Assembly: GCF_037102585.1 (NCBI RefSeq)
Contig: NW_027043829.1
Location: 620,001 to 684,000 of the forward strand
Length of the DNA stretch: 64,000 nucleotides
DNA from: Saccharomycopsis crataegensis
Lineage: Eukaryota; Ascomycota; Saccharomycetes; Ascoideales; Saccharomycopsidaceae
Direction: 5' to 3'
In this document: positions 45,667 through 54,978 of the stretch, piece by piece
How the letters are laid out: the number at the start of each line of letters is the position of its first letter
Position numbering within the stretch: position 1 is the first letter of the stretch
The notes under the pieces: model-generated
What the model was told of the DNA's origin: nothing
The model's input: the letters and a program-made list of their open reading frames with translations, nothing else
Database searches by the model: none
Program-made: the position numbers and the translations under genes

Positions 45667-46598
45667 TTTTAGTATTGGTGTTGTGTAGTATTAGAGATAA
45701 TTGAGAGAGATCAGAATGATGATAGTGATACAGAAAAAAAAAAGAAAAGATAGTAGTTTATACGTTTGAAGAGGAGAGGTGCTTATGCTTATATACTACT
45801 ATATTTTTGAAACTTCAAAAGTTTCAGGCCACCATAATTTTATTGGGTGGTACCGAGGTAGCATGACTTGGGGAGTGTATGTGAATAGCATAAAAAAATC
45901 ATGTTATTTTTCTGGCGCTAAATAATTGCATATCTCATGATATTTCCGATATTGGGGCATACGGGAAATGAAGCAGCCCCCGAATTCTCCCGTTCTCTGC
46001 TTATCAAGTCAGTTAAAGCCAGCGGATATGAATTGAAGCGTCTATCATTGGCAGGATCGCCATATTGGTGATGTTCTGGAATACTTTTCTTTCCGTTTGA
46101 AACTCGTTTACACTTATCACCGAAAAAGAACATCTTTGAGGCATGGGTCACCAGCCAAATACTACGATCTTATCAGTATACTAAGCCCATTGCAATTATA
46201 GGAATAGTAAATTCCAAGCAGTGGAAAATCAATGTTTACTATATTGATATTTATGTACATATCAGTAGGTAACCAGTCTGGTTGTTCTTAAATAGGAGAG
46301 TATACAGTTTTCATACACCAGATCCATGGTGTTATGCAACCAGCCAGAGACAATTTTTTTTCTACTTCACCGCCCTATATTGATCTGAGTGACCATAAGT
46401 CATGGGATCTCATCTAGGGCTAATATTACGCGTCACCGACATCACGTGCAAACATATTGACCAAAGTTTGCAGCCCCGTCATGTTGATTCTCAGTTTCGG
46501 TAGCAGTGTGGTGAGTGAAAAAAAATTAGAGAAAAGTTTCTTGATATTGACAATACCATTTCAAAGAGGCATATCAGTAATAACAAAATTTATCGAAA
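45667..46598. promoter_or_regulatory. Divergent upstream region of small mitochondrial gene and RPS17
   Basis: About 930 bp. RPS17 control sites lie in its right third, listed separately. The rest includes ATG/GAT units at 45715-45730 and A runs. Confidence 0.5.
46414..46448 (+). promoter_or_regulatory. Tbf1-like plus Cbf1-like sites of RPS17
   Basis: CTAGGGCTAA at 46414-46423 matches the Tbf1 core (TTAGGGCTAA type) and ATCACGTGC with CACGTG at 46443-46448 matches Cbf1. They lie about 150-185 bp upstream of the ATG. This pair is the known ribosomal-protein promoter layout of Candida albicans and relatives, instead of Rap1. Confidence 0.7.
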
Positions 46599-47498
46599 AT
46601 GGTACGTTTGGAACGAGAAGATGATTTGATATAAGGAGCAATAATGAATGAAAACCAACAAAGAAAGAGATACTATGATATGTTGAATGAAACTAGTCAG
46701 TAAATGTTTAAAAATGTCTGCATCCAAATTGTGAAAAATTGTGAAGAATATTTATTGAGAATTTTTGGAAGTCAAAACACAATGCCTTTATTGATATGGA
46801 TGTGAATCTCTGAAACAAATCAATTGAAAGATGAAGCATTATGAATCAAATAACGTTAATATCAATGTGAAAACCATAACAAACAATAACCAGAATATCA
46901 AATCAAATTGAGCTTGTTTTCATTGAATAGAATAGAAGTGATGATTATGCCTAAGCAATAATAAGTTAAACGAATCGCTTTTTAAATCTTTTTGGGGTTG
47001 TTGGCTTTTCTTTTCATTATTGTTCACTAATACTAATTGGCTTGATTCTCTTAGACTAGCTAAAGCATATACTAACTAGTTATACAGGGTAGAGTTAGAA
47101 CTAAGACCGTCAAGAGAGCTTCTAAAGTTTTGATTGAAAAATATTACCCAAAGTTGACTTTGGATTTCCAAACCAACAAGCGTTTGGCTGCTGAAGTTGC
47201 CACCATCCCATCCAAGCGTTTGAGAAACAAGATCGCTGGTTACACCACCCACTTGATGAAGAGAATTCAAAAGGGTCCAGTTAGAGGTATCTCCTTCAAG
47301 TTGCAAGAAGAAGAAAGAGAAAGAAAAGATCAATACGTTCCAGAAGTTTCCGCTTTGGACTTGTCTAGAACTAACGACCAATTGGATGTCGATGCTGACA
47401 CCGCTGACTTGGTTAAGTCTTTGGGTTTGAAATTGCCAATCTCTGTTGTCTCTGTTTCTGCTCAAAGAGGTGCTAGAAGATATGCCAAGAGAAACTAA
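46599..47498 (+). CDS. RPS17: Ribosomal protein eS17, intron after ATG
   Basis: 40S subunit protein. Exon 1 is only the ATG (46599-46601). The intron (46602-47087, 486 nt) has donor GTACGT, branch TACTAAC (47070-47076) and acceptor ACAG. Exon 2 (47088-47498) starts [23 protein letters not shown]. Together they give 137 residues closely matching the family ([40 protein letters not shown]). The intron position directly after the ATG is shared with S. cerevisiae RPS17 genes. Codon bias is strong and no in-frame CTG is present. The large intron has no convincing snoRNA. Control is likely through the upstream Tbf1/Cbf1 pair. Confidence 0.97.
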
Positions 47499-47691
47499 GT
47501 GTTTTGAAATTCGCAATAACTTTTTAACCACCTTGTCCCCTACATAAATTAATGTCATGTTTTCTCACAAATAAATTTAATAGACATCTAAAGATGTCGT
47601 CTGTAAGATTTCAAATCTTTTATTAAAAATATTATAATTATTTTGACGTTTTTTAAATTAACATATAGATTAAGACTAAAGGACGCGTGTT

Positions 47692-47860
47692 ATAACGGGG
47701 GATTTTGCACTTTTTGGGATGTTATATTCCAAAGACCTTGAAGGATATTTATCATAATGAGAGGCTTTCTGCTATAGGGGATGTTATATGCTGAAGAAAT
47801 TGAAGAGCGTACGTTATAATGAGAGATTTTATACCTTTTGGGATATCATCACGTTTTTCG
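47692..47860. repeat. 62-bp imperfect tandem repeat, about 2.7 copies
   Basis: Units start at 47692, 47754 and 47816, exactly 62 bp apart. Each begins ATAAcGgGGG/ATAATGAGAG and contains GGGATGTTATAT or GGGATATCATC. Units 1 and 2 are about 60 percent identical by eye. They lie in the 457-bp gap before RRF1. Confidence 0.75.
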
Positions 47861-47955
47861 AGAATCCTAGAAATTAAATTTTTTGAAATTTTGCGAGCTT
47901 TAAGTTAGTTACTTTTTGATATAGACAGTAGTATACTGATCAGTTATTCTTAGCG

Positions 47956-48759
47956 ATGAACCCAGCAACATTTTCTATTCTTTGCCAAATTTCGAAAAAG
48001 AGATTGCAGTCTCGTTTTTTTTCTAAAAATGCTGTGACTCTCAGCAGTGCTATATCACAACGTCAGACTGGCATCACCTCATTCTATACTACCAATAGAT
48101 CTTTCTCGACATCAACCATTGCTTATAAAAAAGGAGGTAAAGCAAAGGGCAAGGCAAAGAATAATGTTGAACCTGAAGCTGAAGAAGAAGAATTTGACTC
48201 AGTGGGATTTTTGCGTGATGTGGAAAAGAAGTATAAAGATTCTATAGAAGTTTACAAAAAGAAGTCCAGTGAAAGCAAGCTGGGAAAAACCAACACCAAG
48301 ATCTTCGATAACTTGAGTATTCCTTTGGCTCATAATCAATCTGCGAAATTCACTGATGTTGCCCAAACCACTCTCAAAGGAAGAAACTTGCTCATCACTC
48401 TTTTTGATCCAAATGACTCTAAGCATGTTGTCTCTGCGGTTCTTGGTGCTGGATTAAACTTGAACCCTCAGGTTGACCAAAAAAATCCACAATTGTTGAA
48501 AGTTCCACTACCTGCCCCTACTGCTGAAGTCAAAATTGAAGCTGTTAAGAATTTAAAATCTGTGTTTGAAACTTTCAAAAGCTCCTCAAGTAAATTCGCT
48601 TTCACTTCCATCAGATCCGATGCCTTGAAGGAATTGAAGAAATTGAAAGGTGGTGATGAAGTCAAAAAAATTATGAAAAATGTTGAAGACTTGAATAAGC
48701 AATATAACAAGAAACTCGCTGATCAATTTAAGGATTTAGAAAAATCTATGATGCAATAA
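47956..48759 (+). CDS. RRF1: Mitochondrial ribosome recycling factor
   Basis: Releases mitochondrial ribosomes after termination. Residues 1-58 are a Ser/Arg-rich presequence (KKRLQSRFFSKNAVTLSS, NRSFSTSTIAYKKGG). The RRF domain follows: FLRDVEKKYKDSIEVYKK, LSIPLAHNQSAKFTDVAQTTLKGRNLLITLFD, then VPLPAPTAEVKIEAVKNLK and a C-terminal helix bundle. The strongly conserved bacterial R-x-x-R-R-D motif is only partly kept (SIRSDALKELKKLKG), as usual in mitochondrial members. The final 12 codons and the 3' flank are duplicated about 200 bp downstream. Confidence 0.87.
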   Translation: MNPATFSILCQISKKRLQSRFFSKNAVTLSSAISQRQTGITSFYTTNRSFSTSTIAYKKGGKAKGKAKNNVEPEAEEEEFDSVGFLRDVEKKYKDSIEVYKKKSSESKLGKTNTKIFDNLSIPLAHNQSAKFTDVAQTTLKGRNLLITLFDPNDSKHVVSAVLGAGLNLNPQVDQKNPQLLKVPLPAPTAEVKIEAVKNLKSVFETFKSSSSKFAFTSIRSDALKELKKLKGGDEVKKIMKNVEDLNKQYNKKLADQFKDLEKSMMQ

Positions 48760-48964
48760 GAAAACTTCTTACACTATGAATAAGCTCTCCAGTTAGAAGC
48801 ATTCAGTTGATGATTATTCTGTGCTCTTCAGATATATAAGATGATCACATTGACATTAGCACTCACACCTTGTACATAATATAGACTAACTAATAGGGAC
48901 TCTCAATTGATATTTTTGATCAATTCAAGGATTTAGAAAAATCTATGATGCAATGAGAAAACTT
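48721..48964 (+). repeat. 47-bp direct repeat: RRF1 3' end and downstream copy
   Basis: 48721-48767 and 48918-48964 are identical at 45 of 47 positions. The downstream copy still reads DQFKDLEKSMMQ then a stop (TGA in place of TAA). One difference is synonymous (TTT/TTC) and the other swaps one stop for another. Confidence 0.9.
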
Positions 48965-49649
48965 GAACTCTAGGTTTTCCCGATATGTAACTATTATTTT
49001 TATGCATATATTTTGTTTCTACATAAATTCTGGACTTGCTATTTTTTCTTTTAATTCATCTTGCTCCAAATCATTGATAACTCTCCCAATCAAGTAATCC
49101 ATTTCTACTATAGTATATGTATATATGAATCTATAGCTAGTGGTGGGGTGTATCTTGTACGGCCTTCCCACTTTGCTTTTTTCTCCCTAACATGCATGAG
49201 TTTTACCAACTGAGAAATGATCAATCACAAAAAAATATACTCGTTTCTCATAAACTTTGGTTGCTTATTTCTTCTGGAAACCTGTCAACTCATGTATCAT
49301 ATCTGGTAGATCTTAGACAGCATCGGGTTTAATATCCTTGCGTTTCCTTGAGCTTGGGAAGCAACTATAAAATGACATGTAACTTTGATGATATCAACTT
49401 TTGTTTCTCCATATTTTCGGAAGCCTGAGTCTCAATATTAACACTCAATGGAAGCTACAACAAATAATATATATATATCTAAACAAATGTTTAATGTTTA
49501 TATATTCATTGACTTTTTTTTAATTCTGTTTTTTGTTTTCATCTCTTCATTACTTTACCTTTTTCAAACACTTTATTACCCAAATATACCATTTACTACG
49601 CTACTGAAACATTACAATCTCTAGCGCTAGTATCTTTAACGACGAGATC
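48768..49649. other. Intergenic region with partial RRF1 copy
   Basis: Apart from the RRF1 tail copy, about 700 bp with TATA-like stretches (49469-49479) and no credible ORF. A 10-bp palindrome (ctagcgctag, 49621-49630) lies 20 bp before the next ATG. Confidence 0.45.
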
Positions 49650-50201
49650 ATGGAAAATCACAAATATTCCACCACTTTTAGCTCTTCTATCCCCTCAGTA
49701 GAACCGTCATCACTGGCTATTTTGCTCTCTTCTCTGTCAAGCAACAACCGTCTTGCTCTTGGTTTGGGAATAGGTGTGCCTCTTGGAGTTTTGTTCACAC
49801 TTTTTTTAATCTTTATATGGTTCCACCGGAAACATAGAGCCAAGTGCTATGATGAAAAAAAAGGCAATTTAATGTTAGAGCCTGAATCTCCAGTTACTGA
49901 CAAGAAACTATTAGTCGCCAATGCTGATGAAGAAACTGATACATATTCTGGTAATTTGCTTGCCTCAACCGAGTATAATATTACCATCCCTAATTATCCT
50001 TTTGAACCAGAAGAGCCAATCATGTACAAGACCCCCATGCCCAGTTTCCATATTGAAGAAAAAGATGAACTGGTGCTGTACAAGATCAGACACGACTCGC
50101 CTCTAAAGCCACATGAAAAGGATCCTAACAGAAGGGGTATTATAAAAGTGTCGTCCAATCCTGATTATGATAGGTCTCTGCTTAGCTCTGTGAGTCTTTG
50201 A
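49650..50201 (+). CDS. Single-pass type I-like membrane protein, unknown
   Basis: 183 residues. The N-terminal 30 residues are Ser-rich without a classic signal peptide. One span lies at about 37-57 (LALGLGIGVPLGVLFTLFLIFIWF), followed by basic HRKHRAK. This arrangement, Gly-rich span and basic stop-transfer, resembles the Axl2/Skg6 class of yeast cell-surface proteins. The cytosolic tail has EPESPVTDKK, NYPFEPEEPIMYKTPMP and DELVLYKIRHDSPL, possible phosphorylation or docking segments. No family assigned. The ATG at 49650 is the first in frame. Confidence 0.65.
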   Translation: MENHKYSTTFSSSIPSVEPSSLAILLSSLSSNNRLALGLGIGVPLGVLFTLFLIFIWFHRKHRAKCYDEKKGNLMLEPESPVTDKKLLVANADEETDTYSGNLLASTEYNITIPNYPFEPEEPIMYKTPMPSFHIEEKDELVLYKIRHDSPLKPHEKDPNRRGIIKVSSNPDYDRSLLSSVSL

Positions 50202-50793
50202 TATTGTGCGAATAAACACTTTTTGAGGTCAGTATCCCTTTTAGTTGCTCTCTAAACTTTCCTTTTCTGGAGACGGAAAAGATTGATTTAGGTTATATCC
50301 TATTATTTCTAGTCAGAATTTCCTATCTCCAAATGAGGAGCCTTTTATTCATTATATATTCTTCTTAATAACCCTTCTTTCTAAAATTTTCATTATTTCA
50401 CAATTTCTTTTTTCCCATTCATTGATTTATGCCTGAGAAAGTTTCTAAAATTGTTTAGAGGGTTTCACAGTGTTTTTCTTACATCTTTTTTCTCTCTTGA
50501 AATCTCAACATAGTATTGTAAAGAGATTGATCCTTAACTCATTTAACCTATAAAATACGACTTACTTTAACGAAAACTTATCACTGAAACGCTTATATAT
50601 AACTTAATAGACTAATAATGGAAACATCTGATCCTGGGATCTATTAAAAATAAAAAAAAAAAATCTTATTTTTCACTGAACTTTTAGATTTACACAATAC
50701 AAGTTGGATGTGGGATAGATAAATCGCTTTATTTAAATTATGATAAATACAGATTTCGTTTCTAAGGAGAAAACTTCCTGTCATAAACAATTC
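50202..50793. other. Convergent intergenic region, no gene seen
   Basis: AT-rich 3' flanks with A runs (50651-50662). No structured element was recognised. Confidence 0.45.
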
Positions 50794-52136
50794 CTAAAGA
50801 GAACTTCCTGAACTATCCAAGTGCGCAATCTTATTTTGAGTATATGGCTTTAACAAAAGGCCTTCAATTATCCCATCAGTAGATACTTGTTTGATCTATA
50901 TTTTTTCGTTAGTAGGGAGCTAATAAATTCTTTTTTGCAAAATATTAAACTTACCATTTGAACAGCTTCAAATCCACTTTTCCCTGTTCCCATGTAGTAA
51001 GCTGTCAACCCAGCTACAATACCAGCAGAAACAGAAGTTCCGGAAGCTTTAGTTGCGGTGTTTCCAGTGTTACCTGTTGTGGTGACATCAACGCCACTGG
51101 AAAATATATCTATACAGGCCCCCCAGTTAGAGAATCCGGCAATCTTATTAGTAGCATCATCGATTGAACCAACACTCAAAGATCCTGAAGCTGAAGAAGG
51201 AGAATTACTACATGCCAATCTACCATCGTTACCAGCAGATGTGATCACCGGTATCCCTTGGTCAACAATCTTTTGAACTATTGAGTCAAGCAATTTGCTC
51301 CTTGATATGCTCATAGCTAATAAAATTACCGTTGGTCTTTTTGTTTCTTTCGATTGGCTTACTACTAAGTTCAACGCTGAAATGACATCACTCAACTTTG
51401 CGACCCTGTCTCTCGAGGCGACTTTAATATCAACAATATTACATTTTTTTGCCACTCCATAGGTTTCTGATCCAACAACTCCAGCGAGGGCGGTTCCTAT
51501 AATGGAATAGTTAGAATATTAAACCTACGAAAAAAAAAAAAAAAAAGAGAAGATGTTCCATACCATGACCAATAGGATCATCAATTCCAGCTTCGTTAAC
51601 GAAGTCAAAAATTCTTTTCACTCTGCCTGTAAATTCACAGTGTTTTCCATTCACACCACTATCAATTATCGCAACATCAACACCAATACCTGCAGAAGCA
51701 TCATATAACAATTCAGGTTGGTCTATTGTGTGTGCGTGTTAGTAAAGCTGGCCAGAAGTTTGAAGAAAGTTCTTTCCATACTATCATAAATAAGATTCTT
51801 GTGAGTTAATCTTAATAAATGCCTAGACGAAAATTCTTGAGTCTGGACAGCGTCAAGCTTCAAGTACTTCTCAGCTGATATCTCCAAAATCGAAGAGTCA
51901 TTGTATAATAGACCAAGTAACTCATCATCAAAATCTCCCATAAATCCTGTAATGTTACCAACATTAAAAGACCTAAAAGTGTTTGCCTTCTTTGAAGCAC
52001 GAAAAGCATTGAATTGAGCATCATATTGATTCATATAATAGTCAATATCCCTGGTAGAAGAAGTCTGAATAATGTAAGTAAATGCTTGTATCGCGGCAAT
52101 CAAGGAGCCACAAACCAAAAACTTTCTAAGAAACAT
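50794..52136 (-). CDS. Subtilisin-like serine protease (S8/proteinase K type), four exons
   Basis: Exons 52136-51782, 51722-51564, 51496-50955 and 50895-50794 join in frame to 385 residues. Introns of 59, 67 and 59 nt have donors GTATGG, GTATGG and GTAAGT, with branches TACTAAC, TCTAAC and TACTAAC. The protein has a signal peptide (MFLRKFLVCGSLIAAIQA) and an I9 propeptide (FTYIIQTSS, FNVGNITGFMGDFDDELL). The catalytic domain shows Asp in VDVAIIDSGV, His in DPIGHGTALAGVVG (across intron 2), the oxyanion Asn in VITSAGND and Ser in ASGTSVSAGIVAG. The triad is complete. The last exon supplies the family-like C-terminus (IKQVSTDGIIEGLL). The usual VVNMSLGG block is altered to VILLAMSIS. Likely vacuolar or secreted; substrate unknown. 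Confidence 0.87.
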
Positions 52137-52612
52137 CCTTGAAAGAACTGTTTTATTTGAATAATCAATGGGGTTACTGAAATCAACTAATCTGAACAAT
52201 ACGGCATATGTTTTTCCAATTGAGATTTTCCCTTAAATATCATCTCCCAAAAAAATAAAAAGGTGCCACAAACACGGCCCATTAATTTATGTAAGCCTTG
52301 GGTTGCTCTCGTTTTCTCTCTCCTACTTGTATCCAATGGTTCTGTGTAACATGCCAAAAAACTCATGTTGAGTCAGGCTTACATAAGACGCGTCATTTTT
52401 TAATCATCAAAAAAAAAAAGTCGCGAAAAAAATAATCTAACACGCTACAATTGGCTCGAAAAAAACAGGAGTGTCAAACCGGTAATCTATTTAGTTGTAA
52501 TAATAAGAAATATTCAACAGACTTATTATTTGTTATTCAGCCTCAAAAGTTTTTGAAACTCGACTGGTCATTCTACACCAATAGACCGTTCTTATCGAGA
52601 AAAATAGTAAAG
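52137..52612. promoter_or_regulatory. Divergent upstream region, protease / SWI6-like
   Basis: 476 bp with an ACGCGTC sequence (about 52389-52395, in agacgcgtcat), which matches the MluI cell-cycle box core ACGCGT, 218 bp before the SWI6-like ATG. An A run follows. The frame of the SWI6-like gene is open upstream to 52451 but lacks an ATG there. Confidence 0.45.
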
Positions 52613-54676
52613 ATGTCAACTGAAGATAGTGCCAAAGAAAATGTCAACAAGCAACATCCTCAGCTGTTCGAGGTTGGGAAATTGAATTTCACCAAGCATG
52701 AAAACAAGAACATCATAGAAGTAGTGATCAATGGAATTTTAATTGCAAAAAACAAGGATGATGATTTGATTAATATTTCTCAAATATTGACTCTAGCAGG
52801 GTTGAGTGAAGAGGAAACAGAAAAGCTTTTAGGCACTGATGAAGAAATAACAAATGAGAGAACAGAAATTGATGATGGGAAATATAAGGGTATATGGATC
52901 AAGACAGGGAATGCTGTGGCATTGTCAAAGAAATTTGGCGTCGAAGAACCCTTGCAGAGCTTAATCAAAGAACATGATGATGTTATACAAAAGCCGAGTC
53001 TCACAAGATCTTATTCTACAATGACAGACATGGACAATGAAAAAGAGTTAGCTAAAGAAACTTCAAAAGAATCTACTGGATCTCCAAGTAAAAAATTGAA
53101 AACTGGTGACAGTGATAAATCTCAAAAAAAACCTATTACTGAGCTGGCTGAACCGCCAATAGATATTTCAAATATTGCAGATTATGAGCAAGCAAAAAAA
53201 TTGATGTCTCAAGTATTTCTTTCGGAAGGGGAGGCAGTGACCGAGGCCTGCAATCAGCTTGCATCTTCACACCAAATTGATTTACCTATCGATGTTCATA
53301 ATAACACAGTTTTACACTGGGCCACATCATTAGCTAATGTTGGCTTAATTTTCCAGCTAGTAGAATTAGGTTCTAATCTGAAGAGAGGAAATAATGATGG
53401 GGAAACTGCATTAATGAAAGCTGTTAGCCATGTTAATTTTTTTGATAATTTGATGTTTGGCAAATTGCTCGATATATTGTATCCCTCAATTACTGTGCTT
53501 GATAAAAAAAACCGTACTTTACTTCATCATATTGTTTTGCTTGCTGGGTCAGACGGAAGAAGCGACGCTTCTAAGTACTACTTGCAATGTCTTGTTGAGT
53601 GGATAATTAAGAACAGTCCAAATAGAAAAGATGCCATAACTTTGTCGTCATTCATGAATGAAATCGTTAACTTGAAGGACTCTAACGGTGATACTGCATT
53701 GAATATTGTTGCCAGAATCGGAAACAAGGCTATTGCACAGCAGTTATTGGATGTTGGTGCCGATCCAAAGATACCAAATAAGGCTGGTTTGACCCCTGCT
53801 GACTTCAGATTGACGGGCTTGAACATGTCCAATAGTTCTTTGGCGAAAACCACAGGATTGGTAGCAAAGGCAAGCGGGAAGCATTCAGATCAACTAGGCT
53901 CATTCTTGCATAGGAATGGACCGTCAGCTGTAGGGTCCTTGGTAAATGAAGAAAATGGGACTGCAAATATTGAAACTAACAAGAAAATTTCTCAAGAAAG
54001 TAAGAAGATCCTTACCTCCATGCAGGATATGATGGGTCAATTGGATAACTTTTTTGAAACTGAACTCAAGGCTAAACAAACGGAGATCAATCAATTGTAC
54101 AAGGAATTAAAACAATCAACAATTAAATTGTCACAGTCAAGAGGTCAATTGGAGATGTTAAAAAACTCTGAAAGTAAATTGAATGAATTGAAACAAAAGA
54201 CATCAAATATAGAGAAGTCCATGAAAGAAGAGCAAGTGAATTTTGAAGAACAATACCCGGAAGCTACATCTGCTGCCCCTGACGCTACATACGATCCAGA
54301 TCAACCGTTTAAATTCCCTGAGGTTTACGAAATCGTAAAATCAAAATTAGAAAGAGATGGCCCATCTGCGACAGTGAATATTTCTTCGGAAGCGATAAAT
54401 CTTGAAAATGTCCCACCTATGTATGTCTTGAAGGCGAGGATAAAAGCATATGTCGAAAACGAAAAGTATTTATCAAGTCTTGCAAGCGGTTTAAATGAGA
54501 AATCCATGGTTCTTGAGAATAAATTTAGGCATGTTGTTTCTCTTTGTACAGGCGTGGAGGAGAGTAAAGTGGATGATTTGCTAGAAGGTTTGGTGCAAGC
54601 AGTGGAAAGTGATCCTGATGAAGTAGATATCGGAAGAGTTTCTGGGTTCTTAACAAAAGTGGATGAGGATATCTGA
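52613..54676 (+). CDS. SWI6: SWI6-like ankyrin cofactor of G1/S transcription
   Basis: 687 residues from the ATG at 52613 (MSTEDS). Residues 20-125 resemble an APSES/KilA-N fold but lack much of the DNA-contacting sequence of Mbp1 and Swi4 (VVINGILIAKNKDDDLINISQIL, GKYKGIWI). This points to the cofactor Swi6 rather than a DNA-binding partner. Ankyrin repeats occupy about 225-410 (NNTVLHWATSLANVGLIFQL, DGETALMKAV, NGDTALNIVARIGNKAIAQQLLDVGADP). A coiled-coil region (about 465-540) and a C-terminal helical domain for dimerisation follow. Swi6 with Swi4 or Mbp1 drives G1/S genes. A KKLK basic cluster (about 160) may be a nuclear signal. Distinguishing SWI6 from a degenerate MBP1 needs comparison. 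Confidence 0.7.
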   Translation: MSTEDSAKENVNKQHPQLFEVGKLNFTKHENKNIIEVVINGILIAKNKDDDLINISQILTLAGLSEEETEKLLGTDEEITNERTEIDDGKYKGIWIKTGNAVALSKKFGVEEPLQSLIKEHDDVIQKPSLTRSYSTMTDMDNEKELAKETSKESTGSPSKKLKTGDSDKSQKKPITELAEPPIDISNIADYEQAKKLMSQVFLSEGEAVTEACNQLASSHQIDLPIDVHNNTVLHWATSLANVGLIFQLVELGSNLKRGNNDGETALMKAVSHVNFFDNLMFGKLLDILYPSITVLDKKNRTLLHHIVLLAGSDGRSDASKYYLQCLVEWIIKNSPNRKDAITLSSFMNEIVNLKDSNGDTALNIVARIGNKAIAQQLLDVGADPKIPNKAGLTPADFRLTGLNMSNSSLAKTTGLVAKASGKHSDQLGSFLHRNGPSAVGSLVNEENGTANIETNKKISQESKKILTSMQDMMGQLDNFFETELKAKQTEINQLYKELKQSTIKLSQSRGQLEMLKNSESKLNELKQKTSNIEKSMKEEQVNFEEQYPEATSAAPDATYDPDQPFKFPEVYEIVKSKLERDGPSATVNISSEAINLENVPPMYVLKARIKAYVENEKYLSSLASGLNEKSMVLENKFRHVVSLCTGVEESKVDDLLEGLVQAVESDPDEVDIGRVSGFLTKVDEDI

Positions 54677-54978
54677 TTTCAGATTTTTTTTTTACTGGTA
54701 TGTACGCTTATTTATACTTATTAATTGTATTATGATAATAATGACTTTTTCTCTAATTTCGTTCCTTTTCAAAGAATTTTGTCTGTCTTTTTTTTTTTTA
54801 TAAATTGTTAGCCATATTGTATTGCACTCCCTTAGCCTGAAGATATTAAAGATAAAATTTGTGTAATTTGACAGGGTCCGAAACCCCACAATCTCATCGA
54901 GGGATAACGTTTTTTAGTTTGGTTACAGCCTTTCCTCAGCATCAACTATTATCTGGGTATCAAATATTAACTCATCTG
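54677..54978. other. Intergenic SWI6-like / BOR1
   Basis: T-rich terminator-like run (54787-54800) and BOR1 promoter. A GTATGT (54699) and a downstream ttgacag (54868-54874) could suggest a 5' leader intron, but no branch sequence was seen, so this is not annotated. Confidence 0.4.

Noticed and set aside
46602-47087. snoRNA inside the RPS17 intron
   Set aside because: A box C-like GTGATGA is present near 46938, but no paired box D was found.
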